A stretch of 64,000 bases of DNA, taken from Gammaproteobacteria bacterium. GTDB lineage: Bacteria; Pseudomonadota; Gammaproteobacteria; Pseudomonadales; Pseudohongiellaceae. Position 1 is the stretch's first letter. The number at the start of each line of letters is the position of its first letter. Under the pieces are notes generated by a model. The model worked only from the letters and a program-made list of their open reading frames with translations, was not told the DNA's origin and ran no database searches. The stretch covers positions 148,174-212,173 of the forward strand of contig JABJIC010000015.1 of NCBI GenBank assembly GCA_018661465.1. Direction: 5' to 3'. The translations under genes and the position numbers were made by a program. Of this stretch, positions 1 to 9,223 are shown piece by piece.

Positions 1-396
1 ACAGTTGAGACACCAGCTGCAGATGAACCAGTCGAAACTACTGAAACAATTACCGAGCCCGAGAATACAGAAGAAGCTACCACGGAAATCGCCAGTGCCG
101 AGAACGGTGAAGATGGCGAAGACGGCGAAGATGAAGAAGAATATGACGGACCACCTGGCAGAGGCCTTACAATAGGACATACTCTAAAAGATAGATTCAC
201 AGCAAGTCCCGCATTTGAAGCTGAACTTCAGAGAGCGAGAGAAGAATTGTTTGAGCTGTGGTATGAAAGCGGACACGCTGTCGATTTAGTAAATGAGTTG
301 CGAGAAATAGTTCCGATCACGGACAGGCTTACTGAAGAAATGATCGCAGACCAATCTGCCAAATTGATCGAAACTATCAACAACAAGTCTCTCTAA
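1..396 (+). CDS. C-terminal part of an acidic protein of unknown function (5' end outside window)
   Basis: An open frame runs from the first base to TAA at 394-396 (131 codons seen) with no start codon needed inside the window. The first ~50 residues are low-complexity and very acidic, rich in Glu, Thr, Asp and Ala, with a GEDGEDGEDEEE run. A compact, helix-like C-terminal part follows (GHTLKDRF, ELQRAREELFELW, LTEEMIADQSAKLI). The acidic stretch looks like a linker before a small C-terminal domain. I do not recognise the family. The gene converges on the aldolase gene that ends at 412, with only 15 bp between them. Confidence 0.6.
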   Translation, partial: TVETPAADEPVETTETITEPENTEEATTEIASAENGEDGEDGEDEEEYDGPPGRGLTIGHTLKDRFTASPAFEAELQRAREELFELWYESGHAVDLVNELREIVPITDRLTEEMIADQSAKLIETINNKSL

Positions 397-411
397 AGAA
401 TTGCAGCGCCC

Positions 412-1347
412 TTAACGATTGGCGGCATCTCTACCGAGCTCCAGAGCATTGGAGGTGCCAGCCGACAAACCCCCATCCAAGCCTACTGTAACGAATCGAA
501 AACCTTCTGCGATTCGCTGTTCGACAGAACGAGAACTGGTGGTAATTGCACAGGGAATATTTGTCTCGATACATTTAGCGAGAACAGTTTGAATGGCTGC
601 TTCCACTTGAGGAGCGGCAGCACTGGTATAACCCATGTCGGTGCTCAAGTCTGAAGGTCCGATAAAGATCACGCCTACGCCAGGCACCGCCATAATTTCA
701 TCTAAATTTTCTACCCCTTCCGCTGTTTCGATCTGAATGATCGCTAACAATTCTCCCTGAGGATCGAGAGGCCAGACATCGGCGCGGGCATGATAGTCTC
801 TCACGCCCCAATACCACACAGCATTTGATGGATTGCGACCACGCAGACCCTTGGGCTCGTAGTCAGCAACACCATTGTATTGAGGGTATCGAGTGGCTCT
901 TACCGCCATCTCTGCTTCGTCTGCGTTATTTATGGAAGGAAACATTACACCGTAGGCGCCAACATCAAGAGCCTGCTTGGTTTGGGACAGCAGGTCTTCC
1001 TGACCTATAGCGGGAATGCGCACGAAGGGAACTACATCAGGTTGCAGATTACCCTTCTCCATGATTGAGCGCTTGTCAGTCATGCCCAACATGAACTCCC
1101 TGAGGCGTTCAATATTGAAAGGTGCATGTTCCATGTCGATAATGATGAAGTCGAGACCTGACCTCGCCAAAGAACGAGCGTTATTAAGCGAATAATCGAA
1201 TGACAGCAAACCGAACGCCGCCTGATCATTTTCAAATAACTCAATGGCCTTATTGAGTCGAACTCCATCTTGCGCCGAGCTCATGAAAGCCTGAAGCGCG
1301 ATGATGGAGACAAGGAGAACCTTTCCAAGTTTTACTATTATTCTCAT
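412..1347 (-). CDS. Exported HpcH/HpaI-family aldolase-like protein
   Basis: 311 residues. The core is the HpcH/HpaI aldolase/citrate lyase TIM-barrel family: DMEHAPFN (His74), PFVRIPA (Arg110), MFPSINNADEAE, IQIETAEGVENLDEI (metal-binding Glu) and FIGPSDLSTDMG (metal-binding Asp). Known members reversibly cleave 2-keto-3-deoxy acids to pyruvate and an aldehyde with a divalent metal, in the cytosol. Here residues 1-26 form a Sec signal peptide (basic start, hydrophobic VLLVSIIALQAFM, cleavage near SSAQ), so the product is probably periplasmic. A GGAAG ribosome site four bases before ATG supports this start. The substrate is unknown. Confidence 0.85.
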   Translation of the reverse strand: MRIIVKLGKVLLVSIIALQAFMSSAQDGVRLNKAIELFENDQAAFGLLSFDYSLNNARSLARSGLDFIIIDMEHAPFNIERLREFMLGMTDKRSIMEKGNLQPDVVPFVRIPAIGQEDLLSQTKQALDVGAYGVMFPSINNADEAEMAVRATRYPQYNGVADYEPKGLRGRNPSNAVWYWGVRDYHARADVWPLDPQGELLAIIQIETAEGVENLDEIMAVPGVGVIFIGPSDLSTDMGYTSAAAPQVEAAIQTVLAKCIETNIPCAITTSSRSVEQRIAEGFRFVTVGLDGGLSAGTSNALELGRDAANR

Positions 1348-1424
1348 ATTGCTTCCTTGTCTCTTTCTGCGACTACTTATATCCCAAGCTAGTTAAATTC
1401 CAAGCTCTCTAGTTTTGAATCTTT

Positions 1425-2546
1425 CTAGTTTCCAACCCAGGGTGGCTCGATCAACAGCTCTGCATCAGAACCAGCCTTTGGAACAAACTTCTGTGTACGA
1501 CCATACTGATTGTCGCCACCGTAAAGATTGCCGTCTGGATCAACACTAAAAGTGTGAACTTCGATGTAACCATCTGGTAATTCCCTTGGGACTAACCAGG
1601 TGTATTTCAGATTGCCTTCAAAATCAAAGTTTACGAATCGTAGAGGTCCGAGGTCGGTTATCCAGAAATCATTTTCGTTAACTATAATATCCAACGGTAA
1701 TGTCAAATCACCGATAGATCTCTCGAATGCAAACTCCGCAGGATCATCTGTAGTTCTGAATACATTTACACGACCACCGGAACGGTCAAGAACGAGTACT
1801 CGTCCGTCTGGTCCTGCCGCCACTGCGTGAATAGTATTTGTTTGGCCAGGGCCTGAACCTTCACTACCGAACTCGCCCAGGTAATTCATGTCGTTATCCA
1901 TGATCATGATGCGGTTATTGTCCAGACCATCGGCAATCAGGATTCTGCCATCGGGAAGGAACGCAACATCTTGAGGTCGACCGAAATGAGTTTCGTCTTC
2001 GCCGCCTACAAGTTTCTCACCATAAGTTGCGAGCAGTTCGCTGCCGTCGTTTGAGAAAACATAGATCTGATGAAACGTTTCGTTAACCAACCAGATCTTA
2101 CTATCCGGATCGTATGGACTGATGCGTACACGGTGGGGACCAGGACCATCAGAGCCTTCACAGAGGTAATCCCACTGGGTCCATAGTTCCTGTACTTCAC
2201 CATCTGCATTCAAAGTGTATAAGCAGTTCTGCCACACTCGACGAGTAGTATCTCTTAGTACGTTTAAACCCATGTCTCCTGCAAATCCCAAATAGTCATC
2301 AGGAATTGGAAAAGGCAGTACAGTCTCTCCGCGCTGGGCGATGATAATTCTATCCTTGGATTCAGCCCAAACTCCGGAGTTACCGCCGAAGGCAAAGCCT
2401 GGCTCGGCAAACGGCTTGTGCCACAAAGAAACTATGTCATATGGGCTTGGGCCGATGGGGCCTCGAGCATTGCCATTTTGAGCATAACTGGAAACTGAAA
2501 GAAGAATGGCCAGTGACACTGCCACTAGCTGAGTAAATTTGCGCAT
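1425..2546 (-). CDS. Exported NHL-repeat (six-bladed beta-propeller) protein
   Basis: 373 residues from the chosen ATG; ten codons further upstream are open, but MRKFTQ starts a clean signal peptide (LVAVSLAILLSVSSYAQ) and AGAGG lies about ten bases before it. The body holds NHL-type blades such as FGRPQDVAFLPDGRILIADGLDNNRI and HAVAAGPDGRVLVLDRSGGRV, typical of six-bladed propellers (peptidyl-alpha-hydroxyglycine lyase-like or scaffold proteins). No catalytic residues can be assigned. It reads in the same direction as, and upstream of, the exported aldolase (gap 77 bp), so the two may be co-transcribed. Confidence 0.8.
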   Translation of the reverse strand: MRKFTQLVAVSLAILLSVSSYAQNGNARGPIGPSPYDIVSLWHKPFAEPGFAFGGNSGVWAESKDRIIIAQRGETVLPFPIPDDYLGFAGDMGLNVLRDTTRRVWQNCLYTLNADGEVQELWTQWDYLCEGSDGPGPHRVRISPYDPDSKIWLVNETFHQIYVFSNDGSELLATYGEKLVGGEDETHFGRPQDVAFLPDGRILIADGLDNNRIMIMDNDMNYLGEFGSEGSGPGQTNTIHAVAAGPDGRVLVLDRSGGRVNVFRTTDDPAEFAFERSIGDLTLPLDIIVNENDFWITDLGPLRFVNFDFEGNLKYTWLVPRELPDGYIEVHTFSVDPDGNLYGGDNQYGRTQKFVPKAGSDAELLIEPPWVGN

Positions 2547-2752
2547 ATCGGAACGACCTCTATAGACTGACGCCAATGGCCAGCATTAATTGAACTGTCC
2601 CTATCATGACAAATAAACGATGGAAGATTCAACAATCTTGAGAAAAACTACAACTTATTGCATTTTCGAGGGGATTGGGGCTAATTTTCTACGCCAAAAT
2701 CAACCCGAATAGAACCAAGCAGATAGTATATCTTTTCTACTATATCAACGAG

Positions 2753-4462
2753 TTAACTAGCTTCTTCCAGGGTTGGAAAGGCGACAATCTCTTGCGGCAA
2801 GACAAACCAGCGTAACTCCTCCGCTGCCTCGTCTAGATTCAGTTCGTAGCTCTCAGCGTGGCGGAGCCTGGTAGCCAGTTCAGATTCGGCTTGTTCCAGG
2901 TGATATTCAAGATTCGGTGCCGCTTCCTTTGTTAGGCTCTTAGGGTCAAAGTCTTCAAAATTGAAGCCTAGTAAACTCGCTGGCATTTCAGTTTTCCTGT
3001 CCTGAAATCTCCATGTACCACTGTCTTTGTCGAAGCGGTAGAAGCGAAGTAACTTCCAACCGTGCTCCGCCACCATTTCCACAGCAGACAACAGATACTC
3101 AAAAGTCTCATCATCCAGAAAATAATTGAAATTGAGTCGAACCCATCCAGGCCGAAGAATCATGTTCCCCTTGCTGATTTCTTTTTCCAGTTTTCGGCTG
3201 TAATTCATATCCATACCGAGCAAGCTATGCCCGTAAGGACCAGCACAGGAACAACCTCCTCTGGACTGAATACCGAAGAGATCATTCAACAGGGCCACCA
3301 CGAAACCGTAGTGCAGATCTTTTTCACCATGTTTGATGCGCAACGAAATAATCGATAGTCTCTTGGCACTATTAGAACCAAGAATTTCGATATTGCTATT
3401 TTGTCCCCATCGCTGCATCGCTGTTTCCACGAATGCCTGTTCTTTTTCTTCGATGTAGTCTGTACCAACTTCCTGCTGCAATTTAAAAACCAGGCCTGCT
3501 CGAATGGATTCTACAATAGCTGGCGTGCCTCCTTCTTCTCGTCGTTGATGGTCATCGATAAATTTGTGATCTTCCGGAGTTACGTAAAGTACAGTGCCGC
3601 CTCCTGGCATGGAGGGAACTGAATTTTTGAGCAGTTTCTTCTTTACTACAAGTACACCCGGAGTGCCCGGTCCACCGACGAATTTATGGGGAGAAATAAA
3701 TACAGCATCTTTGGAGATGTCACCTGCCTCGCTATTGGTAGCGTTCGTATTGCGCTCATGGTTCATATTGATAGACACATAAGGAGCGGCAGCTGCGTAA
3801 TCCCAAAATGCCAAGGCGTTGTATCGATGCAGTAAACTAGAAACTGAATCCACGTCGGTGAGCACGCCAGTGACATTGGACGCGGCGGAAAAACTTCCAA
3901 TAATAATTTTCCTGGAACTATGCAACTTTAATCTTTCTTCAAGTTTTTTAATGTCGAGATGGCCTTCCTCATTCAGCGGAATTACTTCCACATCTGCAAT
4001 CGACTCGCGCCATGGCAACTCGTTGCTGTGGTGCTCGTAGGGACCTATAAAAACCAGAGGGCAATCCTCGTCGCAAATTTTTTCAGACAACTTGTTTCTG
4101 ATATCCAAATCCGCAGGCAGCCGCAAGTTAAGAATATCTATTAACTTGTTAATGGCAGCCGTAGCGCCGGAGCCACAGAAAATTATCTGGTCATCATCTT
4201 CAGCGCCAACCGCTTTTCGAATCATGTCACGGGACTGTTCGCGCAGAAGCATGGTTTGTGCACCAGTGAACGAGCTCTCACTGTGGGTATTCGCATAGAA
4301 AGGCAGGACATTTTGCTGAATGTAATCTTCGATAAATTTCAGCGGTCTGCCGGAAGCAGTGTAGTCGGCATACACCAGCGGCTTTTTGCCAAATGAAGTT
4401 TCTATAAGCTGTCGCTCTCCAATCAGAGATTCGCGTATTTTTTCTATAAGGGCTTGAGTCAT
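2753..4462 (-). CDS. Aminotransferase class V-fold PLP-dependent enzyme (cysteine desulfurase-like)
   Basis: About 569 residues from ATG at 4462; an in-frame TTG lies five codons upstream and neither start has a clear ribosome site. Fold-type I class V features: GSGATAAINKLID for cofactor phosphate, YEHHSNELPWRE, DYAAAAPYVSI, and the PLP lysine in SPHKFVGGPGTPG at about residue 258. A cysteine-rich motif, RGGCSCAGPYGH (about residue 400), stands where cysteine desulfurases carry their active Cys. At 569 residues it is longer than SufS or IscS (~400), with an extra C-terminal ~100 residues. It is not next to suf or isc genes. It is divergent from an Lrp-type regulator, which suggests local control by an amino acid. 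Substrate unknown. Confidence 0.8.
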   Translation of the reverse strand: MTQALIEKIRESLIGERQLIETSFGKKPLVYADYTASGRPLKFIEDYIQQNVLPFYANTHSESSFTGAQTMLLREQSRDMIRKAVGAEDDDQIIFCGSGATAAINKLIDILNLRLPADLDIRNKLSEKICDEDCPLVFIGPYEHHSNELPWRESIADVEVIPLNEEGHLDIKKLEERLKLHSSRKIIIGSFSAASNVTGVLTDVDSVSSLLHRYNALAFWDYAAAAPYVSINMNHERNTNATNSEAGDISKDAVFISPHKFVGGPGTPGVLVVKKKLLKNSVPSMPGGGTVLYVTPEDHKFIDDHQRREEGGTPAIVESIRAGLVFKLQQEVGTDYIEEKEQAFVETAMQRWGQNSNIEILGSNSAKRLSIISLRIKHGEKDLHYGFVVALLNDLFGIQSRGGCSCAGPYGHSLLGMDMNYSRKLEKEISKGNMILRPGWVRLNFNYFLDDETFEYLLSAVEMVAEHGWKLLRFYRFDKDSGTWRFQDRKTEMPASLLGFNFEDFDPKSLTKEAAPNLEYHLEQAESELATRLRHAESYELNLDEAAEELRWFVLPQEIVAFPTLEEAS

Positions 4463-4530
4463 CAGAGTTCGGCGCAAGTGAGGATAAGGTCAGTATTGTA
4501 GAGGATCTCCTCCTAAACATTGTTTCTATT

Positions 4531-4559
4531 TGTTCGTATATACCCAGTATATTCGAACA
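4531..4559. promoter_or_regulatory. Inverted repeat, probable Lrp/AsnC-type operator
   Basis: Two 12-bp arms (TGTTCGTATATA and TATATTCGAACA), one mismatch, separated by CCCAG. It lies in the 164-bp gap between the divergent aminotransferase and regulator genes. Related ATTTGTTC/ATTTGT half-motifs repeat at about 4528-4536, 4559-4566 and 4569-4582. Lrp-family proteins often bind several AT-rich dyads next to their own genes. The assignment to this regulator is inference. Confidence 0.6.
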
Positions 4560-4626
4560 TTTGTTCCTCTATTTGTATATTTGTGAGACTATGTGCCGTG
4601 TAACGACCCTATTCTGGTATTGGTAG

Positions 4627-5088
4627 ATGTATATGGACAAGCAGGACATACAGATTCTCACGCAGCTTCAGCAAGACTCGTCCCTGTCTGTTGGAGAATT
4701 GGCTGATGCTGTAGGCATGTCAAAGTCTGCCTGTTGGAGGCGAATTCAAAAGCTGGAAGAAGACGGCACTATTAAAGGCCGGGTTGCGATTCTGAATCAG
4801 GAAAACCTGAATCTACCGCTAACAGTCTACATTTCTGTCAGAACCAATCAGCACAATAAAGAATGGGCCACAAAGTTCAGACAAGTCGCGAAGAACATCC
4901 CCGGCGTGCTGGAAGCCTACCGCATGAGCGGGGACCTGGACTATTTGATCAAGGCAGTAGTGGAAGACATGCCTGGTTACGACAAGCTGTATCAGCAATT
5001 GATACAGGCTGATCTATTTGATGTGAGCTCTAGCTTTGTTATGGAGACTATCAAGCACACAACCAATTTACCGCTGGACGCTATTTAG
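4627..5088 (+). CDS. Lrp/AsnC family transcriptional regulator
   Basis: 153 residues (151 if translation begins at the second ATG, 4633). The N-terminal winged helix-turn-helix is plain: DIQILTQLQQDSSLSVGELADAVGMSKSACWRRIQKLEEDG, followed by the GTIKG wing. From about residue 65 comes the AsnC/RAM ligand-binding domain (VYISVRTNQ, VLEAYRMSGDLDYLIKAVVEDM). Length matches the family (150-165). It is divergent from the class V aminotransferase and shares with it a 149-164-bp intergenic region holding a dyad, so it probably controls that gene and itself in response to an amino acid. Its 3' end faces malate synthase G with a 20-bp gap. Confidence 0.92.
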   Translation: MYMDKQDIQILTQLQQDSSLSVGELADAVGMSKSACWRRIQKLEEDGTIKGRVAILNQENLNLPLTVYISVRTNQHNKEWATKFRQVAKNIPGVLEAYRMSGDLDYLIKAVVEDMPGYDKLYQQLIQADLFDVSSSFVMETIKHTTNLPLDAI

Positions 5089-5108
5089 ACCAATTCGCTT
5101 TATTTTGC

Positions 5109-7337
5109 TTAGCTTAACTCTCGTGCCTTGAAGGCAATGCGACGAGCATGGAGTATCGGCTCGGTATATCCATTTGCTTGGCTAATACCTTGAAACACCA
5201 AATCGCACGCTGCTTGAAACGCGTAGGAATTTTCAAAATCTCCAGACATGGAATTGTATAGAGGGTCGTGTTTATTCTGATCGTCTACAACTGCGGCCAT
5301 ACGCTCCAGAGTTTCTACTACCTGATCCTGGCTGCAAATTCCATGATGTAGCCAGTTAGCAATATGCTGGGATGAGATACGCAGGGTTGCCCTGTCTTCC
5401 ATCAAACCAATGTTATGAATATCAGGCACCTTGGAGCAGCCAACACCGTGATCGATCCATCGCACCACATAACCCAAAATACCCTGGGCATTATTGTCCA
5501 GTTCTTGCTGAATATCATGCTCGCTTAAACTTGAAGAATCTGACATCAACGGCAGAGTCATCAAATCCCAGCGGCTAGCCGCTGACCGATCTTTCAATGA
5601 TCTTTGTTTTTCGAATACATCTACTTGATGATAATGCATCGCATGAAGTACCGCCGCAGTAGGCGAAGGAACCCAGGCTGTATTTGCGCCAGACTGAGGA
5701 TGTGCAATTTTTTCTTCCAGCATCCTGCCCATCAGATCAGGCATGGCCCACATACCTTTCCCTATTTGAGCTTTGCCGCCGAGCCCACATGCCAGACCAA
5801 CATTTACATTGTTATCTTCGTAAGCTTTTATCCATGGGGCATTCTTCATTTCTGCCTTTGACACCACTGGGCCGGCTTCCATGCTGGTGTGTATCTCATC
5901 ACCCGTGCGATCGAGAAATCCAGTATTGATGAAGACCACCCTGTCCCTCGCTGCTCGGATACACTCCTTTAGATTTAGTGTAGTTCTTCTTTCTTCATCC
6001 ATTATGCCGAGCTTAATAGTATTGCCGTTCATTCCTAGCATGCTTTCTATGGCGAAAAAGAGCTCACAAGTAAAATGAACCTCTTCTGGCCCGTGCATCT
6101 TCGGTTTAACTATATATACGCTTCCAGTTCGAGAGTTTCGCAAACCATCCTGGGCCTTCTTCAAAATATCGATGTATGCGATAGCACTAGTGAGCACTGC
6201 ATCCATGATTCCTTCGTAAATTTCATTGCCCTCGCCATCGAGAATTGCGGAGTTGCGCATCAGGTGGCCGACGTTTCGCACCAGAAGCAGGCTACGTCCC
6301 GGTAGGCTGAAGCCACTGCCATCGATTGCTTTGTATTCCCTGTCTGAATTTAGTTTTCTAGTCAGAGTGCCGCCGTCTTTGGCGAAGGTCTCTTGCAAGT
6401 CTCCTCTCATCAAACCAAGCCAGTTGCCATAGACTTCAACCTTGTCTTCCGCGTCAACGGCTGCAACTGAATCTTCGCAATCTTGTATCGTTGTTATTGC
6501 CGCTTCCATAACGACATCCATAACTCCGGCAGCGTCTGTCGCACCGATTTCTGATGTCGCATCAATGAGAATTTCGATATGCAGGCCATTATTAAGCAAC
6601 AGCACCGAGGATGGAGCCTCGGCTTCACCCCGGTAACCCCGCAGTTGCTCTTCACTTGCTAACCGAGCTGGCTCGCCCATGACGTCAACCACAAGACAAC
6701 CATCCACAATGCGATAGGATTGGGCTTCGACATGACTTAGTTTTCTATGAGAGCCACTTGCATCAGATCCATCTGCATGGGGTGCTCTTGCAAGCGGGCA
6801 GGACTGATCAAGAAACTGACGGGCGAAGGCTATAACTCGCTCGCCTCGTACGGGATTGTATCCGCCGCCTCTTTCCCCGCCGTCCTGCTCTGAAATTGCA
6901 TCGCTACCATACAGGGCATCATAGAGGCTTCCCCAACGAGCATTAGCCGCATTCAAGGCGAAGCGGGCATTCTTAACCGGAACCACCAGTTGTGGACCTG
7001 GCTGAGCAGTAATTTCCAGATCGGCGTTTTCGGTGCCTATGGAAAAGTCATCTCCCTCTTCGAGAAGATAGCCAATATCAAACAGATGCCGCTCATAGGC
7101 TTCGGCGTCATGGGGCTGGTTTTGATGATCTCTGTGCCATTGATCAATGCTGTCCTGCATCTCCAGACGACGACTTAAGAGAAAATCATTACGGGAAGTG
7201 AAGCGAGAAATTATTGCGGAAAAATCGTTCCAGAATTTGACCTCATCCAAATCGGCCACTGGCAATAACTCTTTGTTGACGAAGTCTGCAAGTTGAACAT
7301 CTACTTGCAGTCCAGCGATGTGAATTCGTTTTGCCAT
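5109..7337 (-). CDS. glcB: Malate synthase G
   Basis: 742 residues, close to the ~720 of E. coli GlcB. It condenses glyoxylate with acetyl-CoA to malate in the cytosol. Recognisable family stretches: [41 protein letters not shown] (written here as [12 protein letters not shown]), [15 protein letters not shown] with the metal-binding Glu, [22 protein letters not shown] and the C-terminal [27 protein letters not shown] stretch. No isocitrate lyase or glycolate oxidase gene is in the window, so it stands alone. The ribosome site before ATG is weak. Confidence 0.97.
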   Translation of the reverse strand: MAKRIHIAGLQVDVQLADFVNKELLPVADLDEVKFWNDFSAIISRFTSRNDFLLSRRLEMQDSIDQWHRDHQNQPHDAEAYERHLFDIGYLLEEGDDFSIGTENADLEITAQPGPQLVVPVKNARFALNAANARWGSLYDALYGSDAISEQDGGERGGGYNPVRGERVIAFARQFLDQSCPLARAPHADGSDASGSHRKLSHVEAQSYRIVDGCLVVDVMGEPARLASEEQLRGYRGEAEAPSSVLLLNNGLHIEILIDATSEIGATDAAGVMDVVMEAAITTIQDCEDSVAAVDAEDKVEVYGNWLGLMRGDLQETFAKDGGTLTRKLNSDREYKAIDGSGFSLPGRSLLLVRNVGHLMRNSAILDGEGNEIYEGIMDAVLTSAIAYIDILKKAQDGLRNSRTGSVYIVKPKMHGPEEVHFTCELFFAIESMLGMNGNTIKLGIMDEERRTTLNLKECIRAARDRVVFINTGFLDRTGDEIHTSMEAGPVVSKAEMKNAPWIKAYEDNNVNVGLACGLGGKAQIGKGMWAMPDLMGRMLEEKIAHPQSGANTAWVPSPTAAVLHAMHYHQVDVFEKQRSLKDRSAASRWDLMTLPLMSDSSSLSEHDIQQELDNNAQGILGYVVRWIDHGVGCSKVPDIHNIGLMEDRATLRISSQHIANWLHHGICSQDQVVETLERMAAVVDDQNKHDPLYNSMSGDFENSYAFQAACDLVFQGISQANGYTEPILHARRIAFKARELS

Positions 7338-7480
7338 GGTCTTGAATTATTGCCGCTAGTGACTGTTATAGTCGATGGGATGGAGACAAAGTATTTAGAA
7401 GACTCATCTCGGTTGAGCTATCGAGTTACTGCTTTTAATATTTCTTGTAACTATTGTTGCTAACTACAACTTGCTAACAG

Positions 7481-7858
7481 CTATTTACGGTCTGCTACAT
7501 GAGCCTGGATGCCAGCTAACTGTGACATTCGATTTACCGACTCATGCATTTCCGCCAGAGTTCTATCGAAGTGCTCACCAGCAGCATCAGAGTCGGACAA
7601 TGCCGAAGAATTCAACTCCCTCACCAGATCAACCATGCCATCTAATTCAGCACGCAGAGTAATGAACTTTCTTTCATTGGGAAACAACTTGGCAGACAGT
7701 CCCCATATACCCGCTTCCATAAGAAGAACACCGAACAGCGCGATGGGTAATTGCATTCTAACCTCTAGAGTGTAGCCCATAATAACAGCAGTAAAGATGA
7801 CACCAATACCCAAAGCAGTTAGTGCGATATCCATCGAATGGCGAATCTTCTTTTTCAT
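7481..7858 (-). CDS. Small two-helix membrane protein, unknown function
   Basis: 125 residues. After a basic start (MKKKIRHSMD) there are two hydrophobic segments at about residues 10-28 (IALTALGIGVIFTAVIMGY) and 34-54 (LPIALFGVLLMEAGIWGLSA). A soluble, acidic, probably coiled-coil tail follows, with charged heptad-like spacing (LRAELDGMVDLVRELNSS, ESVNRMSQLAGI). AGGT stands four bases before ATG. I do not recognise a named family. It lies between malate synthase and the exported esterase, all on the same strand, with ~70-140-bp gaps. Confidence 0.7.
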   Translation of the reverse strand: MKKKIRHSMDIALTALGIGVIFTAVIMGYTLEVRMQLPIALFGVLLMEAGIWGLSAKLFPNERKFITLRAELDGMVDLVRELNSSALSDSDAAGEHFDRTLAEMHESVNRMSQLAGIQAHVADRK

Positions 7859-7929
7859 ATTAACCTACCCTGGTCATCTGCTGTATATCCTGTCGGGGTT
7901 GAATTAACTCTTTAGCTCTTTATTTCAAG

Positions 7930-9219
7930 CTATCTCAAGTTGAGTTGCAACTCTGCACTGAACAACATTGATCGATCCATTGTCTTTTGCACCCAGTCCA
8001 ACAGCACTTCAGCTTGCTGATCGACTTGTTGCTCAAACTTTTTCTCGCCATTCACGTTTACGATAATGTCTTGGTCAAAGTTTACTTCTTCAGGGTTCAA
8101 CAATAAGGTGAATTGCGCAACACCATCGGCGGTGACATCAAATATATTCCCTTGACGACCTACTTCCAGTATAGCCGTGCGGCCAACTTCCATTCTTTCA
8201 TCAATTTGAATCCAGTGATTACGATTGTAACGATCCGTTCTGTCGGTAACCCAATTGATATTTTCCGGGAATGGGTCACGAGGATTATCCAACTTGAACT
8301 GTTCGATCATCGGAGTTTCGTCAGGAAGCCATCGCGTATTATGACCGCCATCCTTAATCGGTCGAAATATGTGATCTACGCCGACGTCCGCCAGAATATC
8401 TATAAATGGAGAGACGGCAGAAACCGGATATAAGGGATCCTTTTCACCATTTACAATATACATAGGTTTATTCATCAGGTTTTCAAAGAACAAGCGATAG
8501 CCGCCGCCACTTTGAGGATTACGCAGAACCGCCGGGTGGCCTATATAAGGGAGGAAGGCAGCCCAATCAGTGGGCTGCTTGAACGCAAAGAAATAGGCGC
8601 CGGTGCCACCATCAGAAACGCCGCTGAGAGTCACCCTATTGTCATCTATATTATAGGTTTGCTTCAGGGTCCGAAGAATGTCAGCAATACTTTCAGCCTG
8701 CCCCTGTTGCCACCAGAATTGATCATTCCAGGCGGCTGGCACGACGGTAATCTTATCATCGTCCATCAATGAATCGTATCCTCTTCTCCACCAGCCTCCA
8801 CCCGGTTCCCATTCAGGACGGCTAACACCACCATGAAGCATAAACTCAACCGGGTAGCTTCTAGCGGAATCATAGTTTTCCGGAATAAGAAAAACATAGG
8901 GAAATCGAGTGCCATCTTCTGCAATGCGAACACTCTCCTGCTGACCCTGGTCTACTTCGTCGGAATACACGGCCCCAGCCTTGAACAAATTGTAGAGTGT
9001 CTCTACATCCGGAACCGCATCCAGTAATTGGTCTCTGCTTCTTCTAAGCTCCGACTCACTTCCTGCGTTCCAAAAATTGCTGACCAGTTGCTGTTCCCTG
9101 CCTACATCTGCAGCCAGGGAAGCCTGCATCGCCAGCAACAATGCCAGAGAGCCAAGAAGTTTTATCTTCGTTGACACCAATAAGCTGAGTGGTTTTGCAA
9201 AGCTGTTATTTTTCAGCAC
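7930..9219 (-). CDS. Exported alpha/beta-hydrolase (esterase / PHB depolymerase-like)
   Basis: 429 residues with a GTG start four bases after the stop of the upstream metallo-hydrolase gene; GAGGA is eight bases before it, so translation is probably coupled. Residues ~1-37 carry a signal peptide (LLGSLALLLAMQASLAA). The catalytic core shows an oxyanion-type FMLHGGVSR, the nucleophile elbow SGVSDGG (Ser near residue 200), the acid in NGEKDPLYPV and the His in DGGHNTRW. A C-terminal beta-rich part (~310-429) may be a separate domain. The family cleaves esters; the substrate is unknown. Confidence 0.82.
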   Translation of the reverse strand: MLKNNSFAKPLSLLVSTKIKLLGSLALLLAMQASLAADVGREQQLVSNFWNAGSESELRRSRDQLLDAVPDVETLYNLFKAGAVYSDEVDQGQQESVRIAEDGTRFPYVFLIPENYDSARSYPVEFMLHGGVSRPEWEPGGGWWRRGYDSLMDDDKITVVPAAWNDQFWWQQGQAESIADILRTLKQTYNIDDNRVTLSGVSDGGTGAYFFAFKQPTDWAAFLPYIGHPAVLRNPQSGGGYRLFFENLMNKPMYIVNGEKDPLYPVSAVSPFIDILADVGVDHIFRPIKDGGHNTRWLPDETPMIEQFKLDNPRDPFPENINWVTDRTDRYNRNHWIQIDERMEVGRTAILEVGRQGNIFDVTADGVAQFTLLLNPEEVNFDQDIIVNVNGEKKFEQQVDQQAEVLLDWVQKTMDRSMLFSAELQLNLR

Positions 9220-9223
9220 CTAA

